From Saccharothrix ecbatanensis (GTDB lineage: Bacteria; Actinomycetota; Actinomycetes; Mycobacteriales; Pseudonocardiaceae), in the NCBI RefSeq assembly GCF_014205015.1, contig NZ_JACHMO010000001.1, forward strand, positions 3,906,001 through 3,970,000: 64,000 bases of DNA, read 5' to 3'. The translations under genes were made by a program, and so were the position numbers. The notes below the pieces were generated by a model. It did not search any database, was not told the DNA's origin, and saw nothing but the letters and a program-made list of their open reading frames with translations. Positions 17,749 through 27,300 of this stretch are shown one piece after another (the first letter of the stretch is position 1; each line of letters opens with the position of its first letter).

Positions 17749-20700
17749 CTGCGTCCTCCGACTCTATTGCCGTGGATGTCGTACTTGGAGCCGCCCTGCC
17801 GATAACCATTGTGCATACGCGTCCCTTCGAATACCACATACTGCACATTGTGCACGACGGCAGCCTCCGCCACGACCATCTTCACCCCTTCAGCCAGGGC
17901 ACGAATCCCAGGCCCGACCTGGCCCCTGCCGAACACAGACAGATCCCGCATGACCAGTGTACGGACTCCCGCCGAGTCGACCTCAATATTGACTTTGCCG
18001 GCCACCAGAACATCTACACCGTTGAGCTTAAGGGTATTCCGATACGTACCGTCCGAGTAAAAACCTCCGGAATTAGAGCCGGAATCGGCGTTGGACGCAC
18101 CACCTCCGGAACGAGGAGCAAAGCTGCCCATGCCGAAACCCGCTCCGCCGGCGGCGGCGAGCCCCTCGATGAGGGCCTCCATGTCTGCGGCGCCGCGCGC
18201 GTGGCTCACCGCAGCCTCGCCGAAGATCGCTTCGTCTTCCTGCAACCGATGGTACGTCTTCAGATCGCAGTCAGAACTCTGCGCCGCGAGGGCCTCAGAA
18301 CACCTGGCGCGGAGGGCGAAGACGGTTCTCCACAGCGCGTCGTAGTCGCTGGCGATAGGTGTGTTCCCGGCCGGCTTGTTCGCAGCCAGCCCGGACTCCA
18401 GGAACGCGGGGTTGAAGTTGACACCGGGTACCCCGGGCACCCTATAGCCGTCGATCTCGCCGAAGTTCGGCAATTGCCCGGCAGGGGCGTCGCCACCGAG
18501 CATCGGGTCGTTCGACGGCGCGCCACAGCAGTTGTCGTAATCGGGCACGGCGCAGCCGGCACCGTCCGGGCCGCAGCGCAACAGTCCGGTGGGGTCGCTG
18601 TAGGTGGTGGGGTTGTTGTCGGCGTAGGCGTAGCCGGTCCACTGTTGGGGGTTCTCGAGGTCGAGGATGGGGTCGACGCTGATGAAGCGGCCGGTGACGG
18701 AGTCGTATTTGCGGGCGCCGATGTCGGTGAGGCCGGTTGTCTCGCTGACGGGTTTGTTCAGGTATCCGTGGCGGTCGGGCCAGGGCAGGCCTTCTGGTGG
18801 GTTGAGTTGGTTGCCGTAGGGGTCGAAGGTGCGGCGGCTGACGGCGAAGCCGACGGACTGGACCGCGACGGAGTTGGTTCCGTGTAGGTCGGAGATGAGG
18901 TAGGTGGGGTTGGTGCCGGCGACGCGCAGGGCGATGGTGGTGCCGTTGTGGGTGTAGTAGCGGGTGCCGGTGACGGCGCCGGTGGCGTTGTTGCGGGTCA
19001 GTTCCTGGCCGGGCAGGTAGAGGGTGGTCTTGCCGGGGTCGCGGCGGATGAGTTGGTTGCCGTCGGCGTCGTAGACGTACTTGGTGGTGCCTTCGGGTGA
19101 GGTGACGGTGTCGAGCCGGTTCTCCTTGTCCCACGTCAGCGTTTGTTGGCCGGTGGGGAGGGTGCGGCGGGTGGTGTTGCCGGACTGGTCGTAGCCGTAG
19201 GTCGACAGCGTCTGGCCCAAGGGGCCGGTGGTGGTGGCGCTGGTCAGCGAGTGCGGTCGAGGGCTGCCCTTGACGGGGTAGGCGTAGGTCGTGGTGGTGT
19301 CGCCGGTGGTGCCGGGCAGGGCGTGTTGGGTCTGGGTGGTGCGCAGGCCGCCGGGTTCGAAGGTCCAGGACGTCCAGTACGGGGTGGGGCCGCCGATGTT
19401 GGCGTGGCCTTCGGTCGTGGACGGGCTGGCGGCGCAGTTGTCGGTGGCGGTCCAGGCGTGGTCCAGGCGGCGCAGGGCGTCGTAGGAATAGCACTGGGTG
19501 CGGACGGGGGCGCGGCCCTCGGGTCCTCGGGTGTTGACCGACTTGGTGACGTTACCGGCGTGGTCGTAGGTGTAGCGGGTGGCGTCGATCTGGGGTTCTG
19601 CCAGGGCCGCGGTGAACTTGGTGCCGGCGAGTCGGCGGGTGTGCGGGTCGTAGTCGTAGGTCAGGCGGGCGCTGTTGTGCGAGGGTCCGAGGGTGAACTC
19701 GCGTGCTTCGCCGAACGGTGTGTAGAGGGCGTCGGACACGTAGACGTTGTTGCCCGAGGTGATTGTCGGTTGGCCGTGCGAGTTGTAGTTGGTGCCGACG
19801 GCCTCGCTGACCAGACCGCCGCCGCCGGGGTATTGAAGGTGGTTGAGCAGGCCGGTGGTGGTGTAGCCGTAGGAGGTGGTGTAGATGGCGTTGAGCCCGG
19901 TCTCCGCGACGGGGATTCGTGTCAGGACCTTGCCGACGAGTCCGCTGCCGTTGTACTCGGTCGGGCCCGAGTCGTACGCGCCGTCCGGGGTGTAGCGGGT
20001 GGAGTAATACGGTAGGCCGACGCCGTTGCGGGCTCCGTCGTATCGCCATTCTGCGAGCTTGGTGCCGCTGGTGGAGTCGGCGTACTCCGCGGTCTTGCGG
20101 CCGAGGGCGTCGTAGGTGAAGGCGAGTGTCTGGTCGCGCGCGTTCCTGGTGGTGAGGATCTGTCCGGCGAGGTCGTAGGTGGTGTGGGACGTGCCCGCGT
20201 CCGGGTCGGATTGACTGGTCTTGCGGCCGAGGAAGTCGTAGCTGAACGTCCACTGGTTGCCGGTGTGGTCGGTGAGTGAGGCCAGCTGTCCCAGCGGGGA
20301 GTACGCACGGGTGGTTGTCTGGAACGTGCCGCCGGTGACGGTGTCGCCGTTGATGGTCGGTGGCGTGGTGTAGTCGCGGGACTCGGTTTCACGGCCGCGG
20401 GCGTCGGCGAGGATGGTGCGGGTGACGCCGCCGTGGGGTGGGAAGACGGTCGTCCGGTCGCCGCCGTGGACGGTCCTGGTTTTCCACGTCGCGGTGGTGC
20501 CGTTGTAGGCGGTCGCCAGGGTCGCGCGTCCGGCGCCGTCGTAGTCGGTGACGGTGCGGTCGTTGACCTGCGCCGCGGCGTATCCGACCAGGGTTGTGGT
20601 GGGTGCTCCGGTCGCGGTCCACCGGTTGTAGCTGTGGCGGACCCGGCCGTGGGAGTCGTAGAAGAGGTCCTTGCCGACGGTGCCTCCGCCGACCGCGTCG

Positions 20701-23700
20701 GCCTGTGTCTGGCGGAGTTGGCCGAACCCGTCGAGCAGGTCGATCTTGGTCAGGTAGTTGGTGCGCCCCAGGCCGTAGTCGACGAAGGTCTTGTTGGTGA
20801 CGGCGAGCGGCCCGTCGGTGCGGACGAGGTAGGAGTAGGTCACGGACGCGGGGTCCGATGGGGTCGCGTACTTGCGCTGGCCCGGTTTCCATACCGCGGT
20901 GAGTCGGCCGAGGGCGTCGTAGTCTGCGTCGGTGCGCCGGGCGCCGACGTCGATCGTGGCGGTGGGTTGGCCGCGTCCCGGGTCGAGTTCGACCGTGCTG
21001 GTCTGGTTCTTGGGGTTGGTCGTGACGGTCTTGGTGAGTACGCCGCCGTCGGCCGGGGTGTAGGCGATGCTCGTGACGCGCGCGAGCGCGTCGGGCCTGG
21101 CCTCGAGCGCGACGGTCTTGGTGAGGATTCGCCCGGCCGTGTCGTAGGTGACGGAGCCAGTTGTGGCGAAGGTGAGTACGTCGCCGGTGTTGGCGGTGGC
21201 GGTCTCCACGCGCGTGGCGTCGCCTGCGTTGACCTGGTGCAGGGCCGTCTGCTGGTCGTAGTAGGTGCGCGCGGAGCTGAGGATGGACGTCTGTGCGACA
21301 CCGTCGGCAGGGCAGGCCTGTTGGGACACGGTGGCTTGCGAGACCCGGTCGCGGATCCAGGCGGTGGTGTTGTCGGCGTAGGTGGTCCTGCTGCACAGAT
21401 CCGGGACGCCGTCTGCGGACCCTGTGCTGTTCGTCAGCCTGCCGATGTTGTCGTAGCGGCTGGTGGTCGTCGTGGTGCGGGTGCCGCCACCGGCCAGGTG
21501 GGTGATCGCCCTGCTGCGGGTGACGGCGACGATGTCGGCGGTCAGTGCGGGGAGTCCGGTGCGGGGACGGGTCGCGGTGGTGCCGATGACGGCGGGTTCG
21601 GCCAGGCTGGTGGAAATGCGTGCGCCGCCGTCGCCGTTGAAGGTCTCGGTTTCGAGCGCGGTGCCGGCGAACTTGTCGTGGTCGGTCAGGCTCTCACCGA
21701 GCGAGTTGATGACCGACGCGCTGCGGCGTGCGTCGCCCGGCAGTGTGTCGCCGTCCATGCCACGGAAGTAGGTGGCGCGGGTGAGTGTCTGTTTGTCGGC
21801 GACCTCACCGAAGGCGTGTCCGGGGTTTCCGGTGCGAGTCTCGACTTGGCCGTAGCCGCGGAACTGGCCGTAGGTGCGGTGTTCGGGTCGGACGAGTTCG
21901 AAGTCGTCGTAGTGCCATGCGGGTGCACCGAGGTAGGTGTAGGTGGTCACCCTGGTCGGTGACACCGCGTTGAGGTCCTGCATCTCGACTTTGTCGACCA
22001 CGTACTTGTGGAAGAAGTCCAGGCTCGGTTCCTCGTTGAACGGCAACGTCCAGTACACCGGGTAGCAGCGGCGGGTGTTGTTCGCCAGGTCGCTCGGAAC
22101 ACTGGTATCGGTGCAGTCCTTGGCGCTGTAGGTGACCCGGATGGCGGAGCCGGTCTCGGTCTTGATCGTGGTGAGCCGTTTGTGGGCCATCGCCGACATG
22201 TTGCGGTAGCCGACGACGCGGTTGTCGTAGGCCTGGTACTCGAATGTGAGCGGTGGAAGCGCGGTCGAACTGCCGTTCTTGTGTCCGGTGCGGGTGATCG
22301 AGGTGAGCAGCAGTTCCTTGACGCTGTCGTCGACGTGTGGGAACTGTTGGGCGAGGCGGTACTCGTCGACCTTGACCGGGCCGGTGCCCTGGTTGTACTG
22401 GGTGGTGATCGTGGTCAGGCGCTTGGTGGACCAGTACGACGGCGAGTGGACGTTGCACACCGCGCCGGGCTTGCATTCCCGGTCCTGGGGCGCGTCCGGC
22501 CAGTGCTTGCCGTTGGTGGAGTTGAACTTCGCCGGGTCGCAGTCGAACGTCGCGTCGGGCTGGCAGCGCTCGGTCACATCGAACACGACCTGGTTCGGCG
22601 CCACGGCTCCGAAGACCGAGCCGCTGATGTTGCGCAGGCCGTAGTCGATGCGCTTGAGCGTGCCGCCCCGGGTATAGGCGATACCGGTGGTCTGATTGTT
22701 GGGGCCGTAGTGGTTGGTCTCGGGCGCGTAGTAGTAGGCGGCGGCGTTGCCGTGCGTGTCCTCGACGAAGTCGAGGTTCCAACGCCAGGCCTGCATGCAC
22801 CACGAGGCGGCGAAGCCGCTGGGATTGTGACACTTGTCCCCGGCGCGCGGCCCGTACACCGGGACGGCCCACGCGGAGTTCGTCTGTTCCTGGCTGGTGT
22901 GGCCGGGGAGGCGGTTGCGGCCGAAGTAGTAGCTGACACCGGAGGCGTTGGTGATCTTCCAATGCTCGCCGTTGTTGACTCCGTTGGCCGCGCCCTGGAC
23001 GAGTTCGATCCGTGAGCCGCTGTCGTTGGCCTCGCGCCAGGTGCCGGTGGCCTCCTCGTAGACCAGCTCGGTGGCCTGTCCTCCGAGGTTCATGGTGACG
23101 ATCTGTCCGGCCCAGCACAGGTCACCGGTCTGCTGTGCCTGCGGCAGCGTCTTGTCTTCGGCGCAGGTGCGGTACGTGCGTTCGATCGAACCTGGCGAGT
23201 AGTTCCAGCCCTGGCCGATCCAGGAGGACTGGTTGTTCGTCGCCATCGTCCGACCATCCACTGTGGACGAGCTGTACGACAGCGACACACCGGGCGTGAC
23301 CGGGCCGCCGGACGACACGGGCGGCAGCGTGATGGGGTACGACCAGGAGAACGATCCCCCGCTGCCCGACACCGCCCAGGTACCCGACGGCGACAACGAC
23401 GAAGCCTTGAAGGTTCCGTTCGGGCTATCGCTCTCCGCGGTGGCCGCCAGCACCATCGGCTCGGCGGTCATGCCCGCTGTCACGGTCCCAGCCGTGGTGT
23501 CGTTCGTGGACGGCAGCGGTGTACGGATCTGGCACTGCGGTACGTCCGGTGTAGTGAGCGCGCACTTGGGAAGCTGCTCGAGCCTGAGACGGGCCCCGTA
23601 GTCGCCGCCGCTGGCGTTGCGGAATTCGGAGTAGTCCACACCGACCGACATCCGGCCTTCGGTGTCGTCGTCGGGGGTCACGGTGACGATCACACCGGTG

Positions 23701-24110
23701 ACCCCGGCCGCCTGCGCGACGTCCTGGTCGACCACTTCGACGTCGACCCGACGCTCACGGTGGCCCTCGACGGCGACCGTCACCGGTAGGTCGCCCGCAC
23801 GCCGCGGGGTTCCGCTCGCGGACACCGACGCGCGGCCTGCGTTCGGCCACGTCGCGTCACGTACCTCCGCAGGAGCGTTTTCAGGCTCCGGAGCGGCCTG
23901 GGGTTGCAGGGCGAGTTCGACCCGTGGGGTCAGCTTTTCCGGCTGTGTTGCCAGCAACTCGATGGTCCGCACGATGTCGGAGGTGAGTCCGGCCGCGAGC
24001 GAGACCGTCATCACCGCCGTCAGAAGCAGGGAGAGCACACGTCTGGGTCGCCCCGGACGAGATCTGGCCACAGTAGACAGACGTGTGGAATCTCCACCGA
24101 GCATTGTCAA
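17745..24110 (-). CDS. secreted RHS-repeat polymorphic toxin
   Basis: A 2121-residue protein. An N-terminal hydrophobic segment (RRVLSLLLTAVMTVSLAAGL) suggests export. It continues with a beta-rich shell opening (PVSSGGPVTPGVSLSYSSST, SSWIGQGWNYSPGSIERTYR), many YD/RHS repeats (such as YDALGRLTAVW, YDFLGRKTSQSDPDAGTSH, YDALGRKTAEYAD) and the RHS core that ends IGARKYDSVTGRFISVDPIL, YAYADNNPTTYSDPTGL. The last ~280 residues (from LRCGPDGAGC) are the variable toxin part; it has a Gly/Ser-rich linker, then SDGTYRNTLKLNGVDVLVAG and an ending QYVVFEGTRMHNGY with GGSKYDIHGNR. I do not recognise the toxin fold. The overlapping downstream gene is its likely immunity partner. Confidence 0.9.
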   Translation of the reverse strand: MTMLGGDSTRLSTVARSRPGRPRRVLSLLLTAVMTVSLAAGLTSDIVRTIELLATQPEKLTPRVELALQPQAAPEPENAPAEVRDATWPNAGRASVSASGTPRRAGDLPVTVAVEGHRERRVDVEVVDQDVAQAAGVTGVIVTVTPDDDTEGRMSVGVDYSEFRNASGGDYGARLRLEQLPKCALTTPDVPQCQIRTPLPSTNDTTAGTVTAGMTAEPMVLAATAESDSPNGTFKASSLSPSGTWAVSGSGGSFSWSYPITLPPVSSGGPVTPGVSLSYSSSTVDGRTMATNNQSSWIGQGWNYSPGSIERTYRTCAEDKTLPQAQQTGDLCWAGQIVTMNLGGQATELVYEEATGTWREANDSGSRIELVQGAANGVNNGEHWKITNASGVSYYFGRNRLPGHTSQEQTNSAWAVPVYGPRAGDKCHNPSGFAASWCMQAWRWNLDFVEDTHGNAAAYYYAPETNHYGPNNQTTGIAYTRGGTLKRIDYGLRNISGSVFGAVAPNQVVFDVTERCQPDATFDCDPAKFNSTNGKHWPDAPQDRECKPGAVCNVHSPSYWSTKRLTTITTQYNQGTGPVKVDEYRLAQQFPHVDDSVKELLLTSITRTGHKNGSSTALPPLTFEYQAYDNRVVGYRNMSAMAHKRLTTIKTETGSAIRVTYSAKDCTDTSVPSDLANNTRRCYPVYWTLPFNEEPSLDFFHKYVVDKVEMQDLNAVSPTRVTTYTYLGAPAWHYDDFELVRPEHRTYGQFRGYGQVETRTGNPGHAFGEVADKQTLTRATYFRGMDGDTLPGDARRSASVINSLGESLTDHDKFAGTALETETFNGDGGARISTSLAEPAVIGTTATRPRTGLPALTADIVAVTRSRAITHLAGGGTRTTTTTSRYDNIGRLTNSTGSADGVPDLCSRTTYADNTTAWIRDRVSQATVSQQACPADGVAQTSILSSARTYYDQQTALHQVNAGDATRVETATANTGDVLTFATTGSVTYDTAGRILTKTVALEARPDALARVTSIAYTPADGGVLTKTVTTNPKNQTSTVELDPGRGQPTATIDVGARRTDADYDALGRLTAVWKPGQRKYATPSDPASVTYSYLVRTDGPLAVTNKTFVDYGLGRTNYLTKIDLLDGFGQLRQTQADAVGGGTVGKDLFYDSHGRVRHSYNRWTATGAPTTTLVGYAAAQVNDRTVTDYDGAGRATLATAYNGTTATWKTRTVHGGDRTTVFPPHGGVTRTILADARGRETESRDYTTPPTINGDTVTGGTFQTTTRAYSPLGQLASLTDHTGNQWTFSYDFLGRKTSQSDPDAGTSHTTYDLAGQILTTRNARDQTLAFTYDALGRKTAEYADSTSGTKLAEWRYDGARNGVGLPYYSTRYTPDGAYDSGPTEYNGSGLVGKVLTRIPVAETGLNAIYTTSYGYTTTGLLNHLQYPGGGGLVSEAVGTNYNSHGQPTITSGNNVYVSDALYTPFGEAREFTLGPSHNSARLTYDYDPHTRRLAGTKFTAALAEPQIDATRYTYDHAGNVTKSVNTRGPEGRAPVRTQCYSYDALRRLDHAWTATDNCAASPSTTEGHANIGGPTPYWTSWTFEPGGLRTTQTQHALPGTTGDTTTTYAYPVKGSPRPHSLTSATTTGPLGQTLSTYGYDQSGNTTRRTLPTGQQTLTWDKENRLDTVTSPEGTTKYVYDADGNQLIRRDPGKTTLYLPGQELTRNNATGAVTGTRYYTHNGTTIALRVAGTNPTYLISDLHGTNSVAVQSVGFAVSRRTFDPYGNQLNPPEGLPWPDRHGYLNKPVSETTGLTDIGARKYDSVTGRFISVDPILDLENPQQWTGYAYADNNPTTYSDPTGLLRCGPDGAGCAVPDYDNCCGAPSNDPMLGGDAPAGQLPNFGEIDGYRVPGVPGVNFNPAFLESGLAANKPAGNTPIASDYDALWRTVFALRARCSEALAAQSSDCDLKTYHRLQEDEAIFGEAAVSHARGAADMEALIEGLAAAGGAGFGMGSFAPRSGGGASNADSGSNSGGFYSDGTYRNTLKLNGVDVLVAGKVNIEVDSAGVRTLVMRDLSVFGRGQVGPGIRALAEGVKMVVAEAAVVHNVQYVVFEGTRMHNGYRQGGSKYDIHGNRVGGRR

Positions 24111-24322
24111 GCCCCCCGAGAACAGGACCGCGATCGGTCACAGGCGAGCGGAACAGTAAACGATCGGAACCCTCCGGGGAAGGCTTCCCGCAGACGCCCG
24201 TACGAGGTCGTCGACCTGCATGATCGGCAGCGCGACGTTACATCCGCGAGGGTGACTCTCGCCACATGGGGTTTCACTGTTCGTAGCTGGCACGGGGTGG
24301 CTAGGGTCCGCTCCGGCCCGGT
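24111..24322. promoter_or_regulatory. divergent promoter region between RHS and SGNH/LamG genes
   Basis: 212 bases separate the starts of two large, divergently transcribed secreted-protein genes and must contain both promoters. I see no clear palindrome or consensus -35/-10 pair. Confidence 0.4.
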
Positions 24323-27300
24323 TTGGGTCCGTCGTGGAACCGTCCGGGGGGACTCGTGCGTCTTACATCTTCTGGCTTCGCCGTGCGCAGGCGACCCGCG
24401 CTACTCGCCGTGCTCATCGCCGCGGCCCTGGCCGTGCAGACCGTCGCCGGTACGGCTGTCGCGGTGGCAGAGCCGGAACCGTCTCCCACGACGGACACCC
24501 CATCATCGTCGGATGTCCGGACACCGCAGGAGAACACGGCGCTGACCGAGGCGCAGCGCACCGGACAGCCGGTACCGGTGGACGGGGAGCTCACCGAGAC
24601 CAGCACGGTGCTGGCCAACCCGAACGGCACCTTGACCCTCCGGTCGCACGCTAAACCTGTGCGCACCAACAAGAACGGCGCCTGGCACGACATCGACACC
24701 GGCCTCGTGCGCGCCGCCGACGGCACCCTGTCCCCCGCCGCCACGCCGGTCGACGTGTCCTTCTCCGCGGGCGGCAGCGCCCCGTTGGTGACGATGCGGG
24801 ACGGCGACAAGCAGTTCACGCTGAGCTGGCCGTCCCCACTGCCTGTTCCGGTGGTCGAGGGTTCCAGCGCGATCTACCCGGAGCTGCTGCCCGGCGTCGA
24901 CCTGCGGCTCACCGCGAACAGCACCGGCTACTCCGAAGTGCTCGTGGTCAAGGACGAGCAAGCCGCGGCGAACCCCGCGTTGTCGTCGTTCACGCTGCAC
25001 GCCGCCACGACAGGTCTCAACCTGACCGGCACCGGTGACGCACTCAGCGCCACCGACGACACGGGCAAGGTCGTCTTCCAGGGCTCCACGCCCATCATGT
25101 GGGACTCCTCGACGGACGAGAACCTCGGCCCCGCACCGACTCCGACCGACCCCGGCGGCGCGAAGGTGTCGCGGATCGACGTCGACACCGCCGCCGTCGA
25201 CACAGGTCCGTCGACCACCGCGAAGCTCACCATCACCCCGGACAGTGAAGCGCTGCGCGGCACGGACGTGCAGTACCCCGTCTACATCGACCCGCTCATG
25301 TCACGCCACAAGGCCGCGTGGCTCGAAGTCACCAGCACGGACTGGCAGTACTGGAACGCGGACATGGACGCCCAGGTCGGTCGGTGCGGCAACTGGACCG
25401 GATGCGGCGGGAATTGGGTCGCGCGATCGTTCTTCCGGTTCGACACCACCGAACTGAAGCCCCGCAACGGAATCAAGCCGCACCTGTTCGGCGCGGTGAT
25501 CTACACCATCCAGAAGCACGGCACGTCGTGCACCGCAGAACCGGTCTCACTGCACCACACGGACACGATCTGGCCGACCACCCGCTGGCCCGGTCCCACC
25601 GGCAGCGCGGTCGACACCCAGTCCTCGAGCGCGGGCGACCAGTGCGGCGGGGCCGGCTCGGTCGCGTTCAACGCCTGGTCACCGCTCGTGGACGTCATCA
25701 ACGGCAGCTGGGACTACTTCCACGTCGGGCTGCGCTCACCCGACGAGGCCAACCGCCTGCAGTGGAAGACGTTCGACAACAACCCGTTCCTGGATGTCCT
25801 GTACGCCTATCCGCCCAACGTGGCCACCGGTCTGCGGGTGGGCAACGCGGTGAACTGCGGCGGCAAGATCGTCACACCCGACGCGCGTCCGACGCTGTAC
25901 GCGACGGCCACCGACAACAACATCCCCGCCCTGCCGCTGGAGCTCTACTACGAGGTCTGGACCGCCGACGGCGCCACGATGAAGGCCAACACCGGCGCCT
26001 CACCGCCGACCGTCATCTCCTCCGGCAGCCAGGGCTCGTGGACAGCGAACAACAGCCTGCCGGGCGGCGACTACCGGTTCCGGGTCGCGGTGAAGAACCA
26101 GTTCCCCGGTGACTCGACCAAGAACCTGTGGGCCGGCCCGTGGTCGAACCTGTCCTACTTCACCGCCCGGCCCAACCCGATCACCGCCACCCCCGAGATC
26201 AGCAGCGCGGACTACCCGGCGGACTACTGGGGACGGCCGCAGAACCAGCCCGGCACCGTCACCTTCGACGCCAAGGGCGCCCAGAACATCGTCGGCTTCA
26301 CCTACACCTTCACCGGCGCCGGCACCGAACGCGTCCCGACGACCGCCGACTGCGACTACAACCAGACCTTCGGCACCACCGGCGGCTGGGTGGCCAACAC
26401 CGGCGGCAAGGCCACCATCACGCTGCCCGCGGACATCAGTCCCGGACACCACACCGTTCACGTCCGCAGCTTCGACGACGCCCACAAGCTCTCCCCCGAG
26501 TCGCAGGCCTACACCTTCTACGTCGCACCTTCCTACATCGCACCCGCGCCCACCCAGCGGATCGAAGCCGAGACCATCACCACGACCGGCACCGTCACCC
26601 GCACGGTGACCACCGATCCGATGGCGTCCGGCGGCAAGTACATCACCGCCACGACGTCGACCAGCGGTGAGCGCATCCGGCTGCCGTTCACCGTGCCCGC
26701 CACCGGCTACTACAACGTCGACGCCGGGATGATCGACAGCGCGACGGTTCCCGACAACACCGAATTCGAACTCGACGGCCAACAGGTCGGAGCCATGTTC
26801 ACCCCGGCCGCGACCCAACCCGGCCGCGTGGACAAGCAGCTCGCCGGAATCCGCCTGACCGCCGGACCACACGAACTCGCGGTCAAGATCACCAAGAAGG
26901 CCGGTTCCACCGCGACGTCGTTCAAGGCAGGTATCGACTACATCGACCTGTCCCCCACCGTGAAACTCGACGCCGAAGCCCTGCCCGTCGTCTCCAGCGA
27001 CAAGCCGTTCGTACACATGACGAACCTGCCGGGATGGAACAGCAGCGCCCAGCGCCGGTTCGAGGGCGACGGCGTAGGCCAGTCGTTCACGCTCAAGGTG
27101 ACCGTTCCGATCGAGGCCGACTACGCCATCGGCGCGGGCATCACCAAGGCCGACCACTACGGCAACTTCAGCGTCAGCGTCGACAACACCCCCATCGGTC
27201 GAACCGACGCCACACCCGTCGACGGCTACAGCCTGACCGGGATCATCACGTTCGTCGGCCTGGGCGGCGCGCACCTGACCGCGGGCGAGCACGACATCAC

